In this document: in pieces, positions 40,241-50,305 of the stretch | Layout: every line of letters begins with the position of its first letter | How positions within the stretch are numbered: the stretch's first letter is position 1 | Assembly (NCBI RefSeq): GCF_003258315.1 | Contig: NZ_CP030032.1 | Location: forward strand, 1,092,001 to 1,156,000 | DNA: 64,000 bases | Origin: Bradymonas sediminis | GTDB taxonomy: Bacteria > Myxococcota_A > Bradymonadia > Bradymonadales > Bradymonadaceae | Direction of reading: 5' to 3' | The notes under the pieces: generated by a model | Databases searched by the model: none | The model's input: the letters and a program-made list of their open reading frames with translations, nothing else | Told to the model about the DNA's origin: nothing | Translations under genes and position numbers: made by a program

Positions 40241-42139
40241 ATGTTGACGCATCCGAAGAAATACGACGCTATCGTTATTGGTGGGGGCCATGCTGGCTCT
40301 GAGGCGGCGAGCGCGATGGCGCGAATGGGCCTGAACACGCTGCTCTTGACGATGAATATCGACACCATCGGGCATATGAGCTGCAACCCGGCGATTGGCG
40401 GGGTCGCCAAGGGGCATCTGGCTAAAGAGGTAGACGCGCTGGGCGGTGTGATGGGCAAAATCGCGGACGCCTCAGCGATCCAATATATGCGTCTGAACAC
40501 CAGCAAGGGGCCGGCGGTGCGCTCGAGTCGGGCGCAATGCGATATGCGTATCTATCGTCAGCAGATGCAGATCGAGCTGATGAATACGCCGAACCTCGAT
40601 ATTAAGCAGGGGCGCGTCGAGGATATTAAGCTCGTAGAAGAGGGCGGAGAGTTGCGGGTCAAGGGCGTCGTGTCCAGCCTGAATATTCTCTATGAATGCG
40701 AGCGCGTGGTCATCACGACCGGGACGTTTTTGCGCGGGCTTTGCCACGTCGGGACCGATAATTTTGCGGCCGGCCGCGCGGGTGATTCGGTGTCAGTGGG
40801 GCTTGCCGAGACGCTGCAAAGCCTGAAGTTGGATATGGGGCGCCTGAAGACCGGGACCACGCCGCGCCTAGACGGTCGCACCATCGACTGGTCGGGGCTC
40901 ACCGAGCAGCCGACCGACGCGCACCCGCGCAAATTCTCGTTTTATCACGAGACCGAGATGCTGCCGCAGGTCTCCTGCTTTATCACCTTCACCAACCAGA
41001 AGACCCACGATGTGATCCGCGCCAATACCGACCGCTCGCCCATGTTTACCGGGGCGATCGAGGGGATTGGGGCGCGCTATTGCCCGAGCATCGAGGATAA
41101 GGTGGTGCGCTTTGCGGACAAAGATTCGCACCAGATCTTTTTGGAGCCCCAGGGGCTCGACACCCACGAGATCTACCCCAACGGCATCTCGACGAGCCTG
41201 CCGCTGGACGTGCAAATGCAGATCTTGAAGACGATCCCGGGGCTGGAGAATGCCGAGATTATGCGGCCGGGCTACGCGGTTGAATACGATTGCGTGAACC
41301 CGATTCAGCTCGACCCGACCCTGGAATTGCGCGGGGTGAAGGGGCTGTTTTTGGCCGGCCAGATCAACGGCACCTCGGGTTACGAAGAGGCCGCGGCGCA
41401 GGGTCTTATGGCTGGCATCAACGCCGCCTTGCAGCACCGCGGCGAGCCGGAGTTGGTGCTCGGTCGAGACGAGGCGTATATTGGCGTTTTGATCGATGAC
41501 CTGGTGACCAAGGGCGTCGATGAGCCGTATCGCATGTTCACCAGCCGCGCGGAGTTCCGCCTATTGCTTCGCGAAGATAACGCGGATTGGCGACTCTCCG
41601 AATACGGCCATCGCCTCGGGCTTTTGAGCGACGCGCATTACGCGAAGTTCACCGAGAAAAAACGCATCATCGAGGAGACCCGAAAGGCGCTGGCGAGCGC
41701 GACGATCGGCGGCACGCCTGAGAATGACGCGTTCCTCAAAGAGAAGGGCGTTGGCTCGGCCGGAAACGGCGTGAGCTTTGAAGATCTGCTCAAGCGCACC
41801 GATAACTCGTTGCAAGACCTGCTGCCGGTCGCCGCGCGCTTTGCTCCGGGCTTAAAGCTCGACGAGCTCAGCCCTGAGGTCGCCGAGGCGATCGAGATTC
41901 AGGTGCAATACCAAGGCTATATCGGCCGGCAGATGAAGCAGGTCGAGAAGCACCGCGAGATGGAGAGCGCGGTCATCCCGCGCGAGATTGATTTTAGCCA
42001 GGTCGGCGGGTTGTCGAACGAGGTTATCTCGCGCTGGTCGAAGACGCGCCCCACCACGGTCGGTCAGGCGGCGCGCGTGCTGGGCTCGACGCCCGCGGCG
42101 ATTTCGGCGCTGCTGATTCACCTGAAGATGAGCGCCTGA
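40241..42139 (+). CDS. mnmG: tRNA uridine 5-carboxymethylaminomethyl modification enzyme MnmG (GidA)
   Basis: MnmG with MnmE places the cmnm5 group on the wobble uridine of several tRNAs, using FAD, NADH and a folate. The 632 residues from the ATG at 40241 match it end to end: FAD loop [10 protein letters not shown] near residue 12, [46 protein letters not shown], the [17 protein letters not shown] block and the C-terminal [34 protein letters not shown] at 40196 would add 15 unrelated residues and is rejected. rsmG, often its partner, is not next to it. Confidence 0.95.
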   Translation: MLTHPKKYDAIVIGGGHAGSEAASAMARMGLNTLLLTMNIDTIGHMSCNPAIGGVAKGHLAKEVDALGGVMGKIADASAIQYMRLNTSKGPAVRSSRAQCDMRIYRQQMQIELMNTPNLDIKQGRVEDIKLVEEGGELRVKGVVSSLNILYECERVVITTGTFLRGLCHVGTDNFAAGRAGDSVSVGLAETLQSLKLDMGRLKTGTTPRLDGRTIDWSGLTEQPTDAHPRKFSFYHETEMLPQVSCFITFTNQKTHDVIRANTDRSPMFTGAIEGIGARYCPSIEDKVVRFADKDSHQIFLEPQGLDTHEIYPNGISTSLPLDVQMQILKTIPGLENAEIMRPGYAVEYDCVNPIQLDPTLELRGVKGLFLAGQINGTSGYEEAAAQGLMAGINAALQHRGEPELVLGRDEAYIGVLIDDLVTKGVDEPYRMFTSRAEFRLLLREDNADWRLSEYGHRLGLLSDAHYAKFTEKKRIIEETRKALASATIGGTPENDAFLKEKGVGSAGNGVSFEDLLKRTDNSLQDLLPVAARFAPGLKLDELSPEVAEAIEIQVQYQGYIGRQMKQVEKHREMESAVIPREIDFSQVGGLSNEVISRWSKTRPTTVGQAARVLGSTPAAISALLIHLKMSA

Positions 42140-42196
42140 TACAGCTCGTTTGATGGCTGGTTCGTCACCTGGTTGGCGCCAGTCATCGGCCGGAAA

Positions 42197-42255
42197 TAAA
42201 AACCCCGCAGGGCGCGGTCTCATTCTCGAATGAGTCGCGCCCTGCGGGGTTTTTG
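42197..42255. terminator. Bidirectional terminator after mnmG
   Basis: AAAACCCCGCAGGGCGCG pairs with its complement CGCGCCCTGCGGGGTTTT, with a second inner stem CTCATTC/GAATGAG. The outer tracts are A-rich at the left and T-rich at the right, so it serves mnmG and the convergent lipoprotein gene at 42306. Confidence 0.92.
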
Positions 42256-42305
42256 GTGCTTCGGAGTTGTTCAGGGCGTGTGCTTAGACACGCCCTGAGG
42301 TTGGC

Positions 42306-45300
42306 TTAGCAGCCCTCCGTCGGTGCGATGCCGAAGTCATCGGCGTTGTTCGTCGGGTGCGCGGTATAATAGTCCGCCACGTCGAAGGGGGTGTCGCCGA
42401 AGTAGGGGGTGAAGTTACAACGACGGTAGGTCGTGTCCTTCCAGATGCTCGAGCCGGGACGCTCTGTGCTCTGACCAAACGCGTCGGTGATGGAGTCGTC
42501 GGCGCGCTCAAATGCGCCCGAGGCGTTGTCATCCTGGTAGATGATGTAGCGATCGTCGCCGTTATGCGCGATGACATTGTCGTCGAGCAGGTCGCAGGAC
42601 TCGGAGAACGACGCGCTGTCGTGGCAGGCGGTGAAGACATCGCCCGGAGCCAGTGTCTGCGCGGGGAGCATCGTCTCGTAGGTGCAGGTCGTGTTGGCGT
42701 TGTTGAGCTGGCAGATGCCGATATTGGACAGGTCCAAATCGGAGGTGCCGCAGTTGAACAGCTCCAGTCCTTTGTTAAACCCGGTGCCCTCGACATACTC
42801 GCTAATGATCAGGCAAGCGACGTCCGGGGCCGTGGTGATGGTGATATCGGCTGTCATGCCCGCGCCGCCGCCAATCGAGGCGGTGACGCTTGCGGCGCCT
42901 TCGCTGCTTCCAGCGACAACCTGGAAGTCGACGCTGAACTCACCGGCCGGGACCGTCACGCTCGCCGGCGCGCTGATGTCGCCGGTGGTCGCGATCTCCA
43001 CGACCTGTCCGCTGCTTCCCGCCGGAGCGTTTAGCGAGACGGTCAGCGTGGCGTTTCCGTCGACGCCGATACCCAGGGTATCGGGCGTCAGGGACGCGAC
43101 GGTGCGCACGGTGGCGTCGTCATAGAGCGTCACGGTGCTGCTCATCGAGGTGGCGTCGAGCGTCGCGGTGACATCGGTGATATCTCCCGCAGCGCCAGCG
43201 GCGCTGAGGTCGATGGTCCCGGTGGACTGACCGGCCGGGATCGTGATGCTCGCCGGGCCGGTGACGCTTCCGTTGGAGTAGGTCACGGAGACGACCGTGT
43301 CGTCAGCACCCGCGTGGCTCAGCTCAACCGTCAGGGCCAGAGGGATGGTGTTGGTGGCGTCGAGGAACGCGGTGCTGGGGCTCAGGTCGAGCAGCTCCGG
43401 CAGACCTTTGACGAGGTCACTCTCGTCGCGGACCAGGATCTTGTTCGAGCCGAAGGAGTGCTGCAGCGGTCCGATGACGGCGCTAAAAGCATCGCCGACG
43501 ACCGGTTCGGGAACCGGCGCGTAGAAGACGTCGTCCACGCGGATGCCGCCGGTCAGCTCAAACTCACCGTATTGGTCGACGGCGCTGGTGACCGTGACGT
43601 TATTGACGCGTACCAGCACGCCCAAATAGGTCTCGGACTCGGCGCCGCCAAAGGCGATGTCGGCCGAGTCAACCACGACCGGCGCCGGCAGGGCGTTGCC
43701 GCTCGACTTAATGGTGATGGTCGTGGGCGAGACGAGCTGCAAGGAGTCGCCGAAGCTTCCGACGGTGGCCTCAATGTCGATGATGTCGCCGCGGGCCGCG
43801 ATCGGTGCGGTCGTCGGGGCGTTCGGCATATAGACGTAGACACCACTCTTCGGCACGCCATTTGCGTCGAACGCGGCGCCCGAGGTGTGCTGGATCATCA
43901 TCGCGCGTGAGCCATCGGTGGCGGTGACGATCATGTCTTCGAGCAGGACCGTCGCGCCTTCGGCCTGGGTTCCGTCCCAGATCTCATAGGTGCTCGACAG
44001 GCAAGCGCTGAAGCCAGGGTTTGAGTAGTCGGGGCAGGGGTCGCACACGTCGCCGATGCCGTCATTATCGCTGTCGGCCTGGTCGGGGTTCGCCACGCCG
44101 GGGCAGTTATCGGCGTCGTTCGGGACGCCGTCGCCGTCGCGGTCGTTCGGGTCGAAGGCCACGCACTCGTCGCCAGCGTTGAGCGGGCAGGGGTCGCAAG
44201 CGTCGCCGATGCCGTCGCCGTCGAAGTCAGGCTGGCCTGCGCCGTCGAGCGGACGCGAGGGGTTGAAGACGTCGGGGCAGTTATCCTCGGCGTCCGGGAT
44301 GCCGTCGCCGTCGGAGTCCAGGTCGGTGCTCATGCCGCTGTATTCGCCGGGGCGTGCGGGCACGCAGCTCGGCTCGTTGGCGGGCTCGTCGCAGTAGAAC
44401 GGTCCGTAGCTCGACGCGCCGGTGATGTCGGCCCAGCCATAGCCACTGCCGCCGTCGGCGGTGTCGGATTTGAAGCATGCCACGCGCTCGCCGGCGCACA
44501 GGGTGACGTCGTCGCAGCTGGTGAGCTCGGAGGCCGGGACCAGCGCCTGCATCATATTGGGCTCACCGATGAGCGCGGTGCCGCCGCGCATGACCAGGAG
44601 CACGTCGTCGGCGCCGGCGTTAATCACGGCGCGGTAGTCGTCGCTTTCGCTGGCATTATAGATCGCGATGTCGGCGATATAACCTTCGGCGAGTTTACCG
44701 AGTTGGTCACCTACGCCCAGCGCGATCGCGCCGTTTTCGGTGCCCATCTTCCAGATTTGGTAATCCGTGAAGTGGTGGTTGTAGTGGTTCTGGTTGAGGT
44801 AGTCGACGCATTGAAGCTCGCGGGTCATATTGGCCGAGCCGCTCAAGATCCAGTCGGTGCCCAGCGCGATGGTCACGCCGAGTTGGTCGTAGGTCAGCAC
44901 GTCGGCGGTGTTGCCGTACAGGTCGATATTGGTGCGCGGCGACCAGACCAAGTTGGTCTGGTTCGCGGCGACCTCGGCGATATCCGCGGCGGTCAAACCG
45001 ATGCCGTGGATCATCGAGGTGTTGGTCTCAATCAGGTCGCGCCCGCCGCCCTCATTCGAGGAGAGGCACCCGAATTCGTTGCGCGCTTCGGCGTCGATGC
45101 CCTCTGAGATATGCGGCAGATAGATATCGTTATTAAGCACCGAGAGCGGGTCGATTTCGCTATAGCCGCAGCCATCGGAGCGCATCGTGCCGTTGGAGTC
45201 ATCCAGCGGGAAGGTCTCGTATTTGACCCGGACGTTGACGCCCTCGGTGGTCGCTGCGTAATCGAGGTTTCGCACCAGGCCGACTTTGCCGCCCGAGCTG

Positions 45301-46037
45301 GCCATGCTGGTGACGCCGCTCAACAGGTGACGAAGCTCACCGAAGAGCACCGGCGCGTCGTTATAGCTGCTATTTCCCTGGTTGATCTTGGAGTGTCCGC
45401 GCTTGCCTTTTCGCCAGTCATGGCGGTGGTCGTAGCGCTCTTCGCCGTGGCTGCGCGGGGTGTCCGCGCCCCAGCCGAGATGCTCATGAGCGTTGACCAG
45501 GCCCGGGCTGATGACCGCATCTGCACACTCAACGACGGTCGCTGCAGCGGCGTCGGCGTCATCACCGCAATCGCAGCCGACGCACGCAAGCGTGGCGTTC
45601 TCGCTGCTGCGGTCAATGAGGACCTGACCGTTTTCGTAGATGGTATTGCCCGCCAGGACCGTGCCCTGCATCAGCACGAAATCCGAGGTTCCCGCGGTGG
45701 CCCGACACGTCTCTCCCGAGGGAGGCGGCGTAGTCGGGTTCGCGCAGGTGACGCGATTGCCCTCGGGCGGGTCGATGACGTCGGGGTCACCGCCGTCGGG
45801 GTCGCCGCCATCGGGGTCACCCCCATCGAGATCGCCGCCATCGGGGTCACCCGCGTCAGGGTCTCCCCCATCGGGAAGCGAGCCGTCCGGGGTGTCGGTG
45901 ACATCGGTGCCGCCGTCGATGCCGGTATCTGGCTCGTTATTGTTTTTGTCGGAGGTGGAATCGTCCCCGCACGCTGCTGCTGAAAGTAGCAACAACGCGA
46001 GGACAGGGAGGAGGCGTCTGCGTAGCATCGTACTCAT
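42306..46037 (-). CDS. Secreted amidohydrolase lipoprotein, copy 1 of a tandem triplet
   Basis: A 1243-residue multi-domain lipoprotein: lipobox SAAAC (Cys23), then a DGGDP-type Asp/Gly linker (52-88). An amidohydrolase domain (about 95-560) has the metal-binding HxH in NAHEHLGW (184, 186), a later MIHGIG and the Asp of LGTDW. Three thrombospondin type 3 calcium-binding repeats follow ([15 protein letters not shown] and others). Next are an OB-fold-like domain ([21 protein letters not shown]), calx-beta-like strand domains and a closing lamin-tail-like domain ([22 protein letters not shown]). It is likely a surface hydrolase or deaminase with unknown substrate. The start at 46037 (MSTMLRRR) matches the upstream bases of the other copies. 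Confidence 0.85.
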   Translation of the reverse strand: MSTMLRRRLLPVLALLLLSAAACGDDSTSDKNNNEPDTGIDGGTDVTDTPDGSLPDGGDPDAGDPDGGDLDGGDPDGGDPDGGDPDVIDPPEGNRVTCANPTTPPPSGETCRATAGTSDFVLMQGTVLAGNTIYENGQVLIDRSSENATLACVGCDCGDDADAAAATVVECADAVISPGLVNAHEHLGWGADTPRSHGEERYDHRHDWRKGKRGHSKINQGNSSYNDAPVLFGELRHLLSGVTSMASSGGKVGLVRNLDYAATTEGVNVRVKYETFPLDDSNGTMRSDGCGYSEIDPLSVLNNDIYLPHISEGIDAEARNEFGCLSSNEGGGRDLIETNTSMIHGIGLTAADIAEVAANQTNLVWSPRTNIDLYGNTADVLTYDQLGVTIALGTDWILSGSANMTRELQCVDYLNQNHYNHHFTDYQIWKMGTENGAIALGVGDQLGKLAEGYIADIAIYNASESDDYRAVINAGADDVLLVMRGGTALIGEPNMMQALVPASELTSCDDVTLCAGERVACFKSDTADGGSGYGWADITGASSYGPFYCDEPANEPSCVPARPGEYSGMSTDLDSDGDGIPDAEDNCPDVFNPSRPLDGAGQPDFDGDGIGDACDPCPLNAGDECVAFDPNDRDGDGVPNDADNCPGVANPDQADSDNDGIGDVCDPCPDYSNPGFSACLSSTYEIWDGTQAEGATVLLEDMIVTATDGSRAMMIQHTSGAAFDANGVPKSGVYVYMPNAPTTAPIAARGDIIDIEATVGSFGDSLQLVSPTTITIKSSGNALPAPVVVDSADIAFGGAESETYLGVLVRVNNVTVTSAVDQYGEFELTGGIRVDDVFYAPVPEPVVGDAFSAVIGPLQHSFGSNKILVRDESDLVKGLPELLDLSPSTAFLDATNTIPLALTVELSHAGADDTVVSVTYSNGSVTGPASITIPAGQSTGTIDLSAAGAAGDITDVTATLDATSMSSTVTLYDDATVRTVASLTPDTLGIGVDGNATLTVSLNAPAGSSGQVVEIATTGDISAPASVTVPAGEFSVDFQVVAGSSEGAASVTASIGGGAGMTADITITTAPDVACLIISEYVEGTGFNKGLELFNCGTSDLDLSNIGICQLNNANTTCTYETMLPAQTLAPGDVFTACHDSASFSESCDLLDDNVIAHNGDDRYIIYQDDNASGAFERADDSITDAFGQSTERPGSSIWKDTTYRRCNFTPYFGDTPFDVADYYTAHPTNNADDFGIAPTEGC

Positions 46038-46336
46038 CGTCAGTCCGTGGCTTATGCGATTAATAAAATCGGTCGAGCTGTGATTTGTGACCGAGCGTGG
46101 CAATAAAACACTCATTGATTCTGTGAGAGGTTGTTTTCATCCCCGGTAGATTACCCGAGTTTGAATTTGATTTCATCCCGCTGTGATTTGGGACGACTAC
46201 CCTCCGAAGTTGTCTGAGCATTATTGATGGCGAGGCCGCCACCAAGAGTGGCTCTACATGAGTAATCCAAAGGTCGCAACTGGCCAAGAATTGGCGGCGA
46301 GTTTTGTGCGAAGCCGGCGGGCAGATGGGGTGGACT

Positions 46337-46391
46337 AAAAAAATCCCCGCGGCGCGTGAACCCTCGGATGAGGATGGCGGCGCCGCGGGGG
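46337..46391 (-). terminator. Terminator after amidohydrolase lipoprotein copy 2
   Basis: CCCCGCGGCGC pairs with GCGCCGCGGGG around a 25-base loop. On the minus strand it is followed by seven T. It lies 50 bases after the stop of the gene at 46440, which it serves. The remainder of the 46038-46439 gap holds no gene. Confidence 0.9.
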
Positions 46392-46439
46392 GATGATGCG
46401 GGAGCTCTCGGGCGGGGGCGTCCCGCTCGGGAGGGTCGT

Positions 46440-49400
46440 TTAGCAGCCCGGCTCGGGGGCGACACCGAAGTCGGAGATATCGTCGATCGGGTGCGTGCTA
46501 AAGTAGTCTGACACCTCGAAGAGGGTCTGGCCAAAATACGGCGTGAAGTTGCAGCGTCGATAGGTCACGTTTTCCCAGAGCAGGGTGCCGGGGCGCCATT
46601 CGGTCTCGCCGAAGGCATCGGTGACCGTGTCGTCGCCGCGCTCGAAGCTGCCCGAGGCGTTGTCGTCTTTGAAGACCAGGAAGCGGTCGTCGCCGTTGTG
46701 GCGAGTGATGCTTCCTTCCTCCAGATCGCAACTCATCGGCAAGGTGCCGCGGGAGTTGCAGATGGTGAAGACCTCATTGGGAGCCAGGGTGTGGGACGGC
46801 AGCATCGTTTGATACCCCTCGCAGTCGGTCTCGGCGTTGTTGATCTGGCAGACGCCGAAGTCCGACAGCTGCAGGGCGGTGCTGCCGCAGTTGAAGATCT
46901 CAATGCCCTTATTATAGCTGCTTCCCTCGACGTATTCGCTGATGATCAGGCAGGGGATGGGCGGGCCTGTGCTGACGTTGACGTTGGCGGTGCGGGTGCT
47001 TGAGGTGCCGAGTTTCGCGGTCACGCTGGCAGCGCCGCCGGTATTGCCCGCGCTGACGCGGATATTGGCCGACAGGCTTCCCGCCGGGATCATCACGGTC
47101 GCCGGCGTGCTGACGTCACCGGTCGAGGTGATGATGAGCAGTTGGCCGCCGCTTCGGGCGGGGAGATTAAGCGTGGCCGTCAAATCAGCGCTCCGGTTGG
47201 TCTCGATGCTCAGCGGGTTCGGCGTCAATGACACAAGCGAGCGCGCCGAGGAGTCGTCATAAATCGTGACCGTTGAGCTGAAGGAATCACCGTCGTAGCT
47301 GGCGGTGATGGTGGTCGTATCGCCCGCGCTACCGTTGGCGCTCAAGGTGATATCTGCGCTGGCCTCGCCGGCGGGAATCGTGACGCTCGAGGGGCCGCTG
47401 ACCTTATTATTCGAATAGCTCAGGGCGACCGTCGTGGCCGAGGAGCCGCCGTGGGTCAGAGTTACCGTCAATTGGGCGGTGCCGCTCGCGTCGAGGAAGG
47501 CCGAGCCCGGGCTCAAATCGCTGAGCGCCGGGTTGCCCTGGACCAGGTCATTGGCGTCGCGCACCAAAATCTTATTGCTGCCAAAGGAATGCTGCAGCGG
47601 TCCGATAACAGCCGAATAGCCCTCGCCAACGCTCGGCGCCGGGTCGGCCAGGTAGAAGACGTCGTCGACGCGCAATCCGCCGGTGAGCTCGAACTCGCCG
47701 TAGGTGTCCATGGCGGAGGTGACCGTGACGTTATCCACGCGCACCAGCACGCCCAAATAGGTGTCGGCGTCGGCACCGCCGGTGGCGATATCAGCCGGGT
47801 TCAAGCGCACCGGGTTGGGCAGCGGGTTGTCGCTTGAGTTGATGGTCAGCACCTCCGGGTTCGTCAGTTGAAGCGAGTCGCCAAAGGAGCTGATGGTGGC
47901 CTCGATATCGATGAGGTCCCCGCGCGCAGCGATCGGCACGTCGGCGTTGGGCATATAGACATAGACGCCGCTTTGGGCCACGCCGTTGGCGTCAAACGCC
48001 GCCCCAGAGGTGTGCTGGAGCATCATCGCCTGAGCGTCGTCGCTGGCGGTGACGATCATATTTTCGAGGCGGATCTTGGCGCCCTCGATCTGCGTGCCAT
48101 CCCAGATCTCATAGGTGCTCGAGAGGCAGGCGCTATAGCCAGGGTTTGCGTAGTCGGGGCAGGGGTCGCAGGCGTCGCCGATGCCGTCGTTATCGCGGTC
48201 GGCCTGGTCGGGGTTGGCCACGCTCGGGCAATTGTCACTGTCGTTCGGGATGCCGTCACCGTCGCGGTCGTCGGCGTCGAAATTCTCGCAATTATCGCCC
48301 TCATTAAGCGGGCAGGGGTCGCAGGCGTCGCCGATGCCGTCGTTGTCGTAATCAGCCTGAACGCCGCCGTCCAGGGGGCGCGGCGGGTTGAAGACGTGGG
48401 GGCAATTATCCTCGGCGTCCGGGATGCCGTCGCCGTCGGAGTCAAGGTCGGTGCTCATCCCGCTGAACTCACCCGGGCGCGCTGGCACACAGCTCGGCTC
48501 GTTCTCCGGCTCGCCGCAGAAGAACGGCCCATAGGTGCCGCTGTTGATGATGTCGGTCCAATTATAGGTCTCCTCATTGTAGAGGGTGTCCGACTTAAAG
48601 CAGCTCAGACGCGACGCGTCGCAGATGCTGATGCCGCTGCAATCGTCGACCTCATCGGCCGGCACCAGCGCGTGGATCAAGTTCGGCTCGCCGATCAGCG
48701 CCTTGCCGCCGCGCATGACCAGCAGCACATCTTCGACGCCGGCGTTGATCACCGCGCGATAATAGTCGCTGTCGGCGGCATTATAGACGGCCAGGTCGGC
48801 GATATAGCCCTCGGCGATGGTGCCGACTTTGTCGCCGACGCCCAGCGCGACCGCGCCGTTTGCGGTGGCCATGCGCCAGATCTGATAGTCGCTAAAATAG
48901 TGGTTATAGTGATTCTGGTTGAGATAATCCACGCATTGCAACTCGCGCAGCATATTGATCGAGCCGCTCAAAACCCAGTCGGTTCCTAGGGCGATATTCA
49001 CGCCGAGTCGGTCATAGGTGGTGATGTCGGCGGTGTGTCCGTACAGGTCGATATTGGTGCGCGGCGACCAGACCAATTTGGTGTCGCCCGCGGCGACCTC
49101 GGCGATGTCGGCGGCGTTCAGGCCGACGCCGTGAATCATCGAGGTGTTGGCCTCGACCAGGTCGCGGCCGCCGTTGGTGCTCGAGGAGAGGCAGCTAAAT
49201 TCGTTGCGCGCCTCCGGGCCGATTCCCTCCGACACATGCGGCAAGAAGATGTCGTTGGCGAGCACCGATTCGGCCGTGATACCGCCATAGGCGCAGCCCT
49301 CGGTGATATAGGTGCCGTCGGAGTCGCCCAGCGGGAAGGTGTCGTATTTTACGGTGACGTCGAGCCCCTCGGTATAGCGGGACTGGTCGAGGTTTCTCAC

Positions 49401-50108
49401 CAATCCAGCCGCCCCGCCGGAGCCCGCCATGCTCGTCACGCCGCCGAGCAGGTGGCGAAGCTCGCCGTAGAGCACGGCACTTTTGCTGTTATTACTCGCG
49501 CCGCTCTTGATATTGGTGTGCCCGCGCTTTCCGAGTCGCCAGTCATGGCGGTGGTCGAAGCGCTCCTCGCCGTGAGGGACCGGCGATTTTGCCGCCCAGC
49601 CCAGATGCTCGTGGGCGTTGATCAGGCCGGGGCTGATGACCGCTTCGGCGCACTCGATCGTCGTCGCCTGGGCCGCGTCGGCTTCATCGCCGCAATCACA
49701 GCCCACGCAGGTCATCGTCGCGTGGGCGCTGCTGCGGTCGATGAGGATCTGGCCGTTCTCGTAGACCGTGTCGCCGGCCAGGATATTGCCCTGCATCAAC
49801 ACGAAGTTGGAGGTGCCGTCGGTGGTGCGGCACGAGCGCCCCTGCGGGGGCGGCGTGGTCGGATTCTCACAGGTGACGAGGTTCTCGTAGCTGGGCTTCG
49901 GGTCGTCCGGGCCGCCGGTGTCCGGGGATTGACCATCGCCGGCATCCGGGTCGCCTGCATCCGAATCCCCGCCGGTGTCGCCGGCGTCTGCGCGGTCGTT
50001 ATTCTCGGAGGGGTTATCCTTATCGGTCGAATCCTCCCCGCAAGCTGCAGCAGAAAATAGGAGCAGCGCGAGGATGGGGAGAAGACGTTTTCGTAGCATC
50101 GTACTCAT
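46440..50108 (-). CDS. Secreted amidohydrolase lipoprotein, copy 2 of a tandem triplet
   Basis: This 1222-residue protein is built exactly like copy 1: lipobox SAAAC, Asp/Gly linker (shorter and without the regular DGGDP repeats), amidohydrolase domain with [14 protein letters not shown] and LGTDW, three thrombospondin type 3 repeats, OB-fold-like part, strand domains and a lamin-tail-like end ([22 protein letters not shown]). The start at 50108 (MSTMLRKR) keeps the bases GCTGACG before the ATG, as in copy 1. Secretion and surface anchoring are inferred from the lipobox. The substrate is not known; relatives hydrolyse C-N bonds of cyclic or chlorinated compounds. Confidence 0.85.
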   Translation of the reverse strand: MSTMLRKRLLPILALLLFSAAACGEDSTDKDNPSENNDRADAGDTGGDSDAGDPDAGDGQSPDTGGPDDPKPSYENLVTCENPTTPPPQGRSCRTTDGTSNFVLMQGNILAGDTVYENGQILIDRSSAHATMTCVGCDCGDEADAAQATTIECAEAVISPGLINAHEHLGWAAKSPVPHGEERFDHRHDWRLGKRGHTNIKSGASNNSKSAVLYGELRHLLGGVTSMAGSGGAAGLVRNLDQSRYTEGLDVTVKYDTFPLGDSDGTYITEGCAYGGITAESVLANDIFLPHVSEGIGPEARNEFSCLSSSTNGGRDLVEANTSMIHGVGLNAADIAEVAAGDTKLVWSPRTNIDLYGHTADITTYDRLGVNIALGTDWVLSGSINMLRELQCVDYLNQNHYNHYFSDYQIWRMATANGAVALGVGDKVGTIAEGYIADLAVYNAADSDYYRAVINAGVEDVLLVMRGGKALIGEPNLIHALVPADEVDDCSGISICDASRLSCFKSDTLYNEETYNWTDIINSGTYGPFFCGEPENEPSCVPARPGEFSGMSTDLDSDGDGIPDAEDNCPHVFNPPRPLDGGVQADYDNDGIGDACDPCPLNEGDNCENFDADDRDGDGIPNDSDNCPSVANPDQADRDNDGIGDACDPCPDYANPGYSACLSSTYEIWDGTQIEGAKIRLENMIVTASDDAQAMMLQHTSGAAFDANGVAQSGVYVYMPNADVPIAARGDLIDIEATISSFGDSLQLTNPEVLTINSSDNPLPNPVRLNPADIATGGADADTYLGVLVRVDNVTVTSAMDTYGEFELTGGLRVDDVFYLADPAPSVGEGYSAVIGPLQHSFGSNKILVRDANDLVQGNPALSDLSPGSAFLDASGTAQLTVTLTHGGSSATTVALSYSNNKVSGPSSVTIPAGEASADITLSANGSAGDTTTITASYDGDSFSSTVTIYDDSSARSLVSLTPNPLSIETNRSADLTATLNLPARSGGQLLIITSTGDVSTPATVMIPAGSLSANIRVSAGNTGGAASVTAKLGTSSTRTANVNVSTGPPIPCLIISEYVEGSSYNKGIEIFNCGSTALQLSDFGVCQINNAETDCEGYQTMLPSHTLAPNEVFTICNSRGTLPMSCDLEEGSITRHNGDDRFLVFKDDNASGSFERGDDTVTDAFGETEWRPGTLLWENVTYRRCNFTPYFGQTLFEVSDYFSTHPIDDISDFGVAPEPGC

Positions 50109-50305
50109 CGTCAGCCTGTGTCTCATGCGTATTATGAAGTCGGTTTAAGCGCGGCTTCAAACCGATAAGCTCAATAAAGAAATAATTTATTTGTGGGAGG
50201 TGCTCTGAATCCCAAACAGTATAGCTGAGATTTAAAACGATTTCACCTCGCCCGGAGCAGGGTCAACGTCCTCTGGGCATTGGCGCAAGGGGTGGGGCTG
50301 AATCC

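Noticed and set aside
42357-49989. Long plus-strand frames opposite the amidohydrolase lipoproteins
   Set aside because: They are antisense shadows caused by high GC and codon bias. The minus-strand frames carry lipoboxes, metal motifs and calcium-binding repeats.
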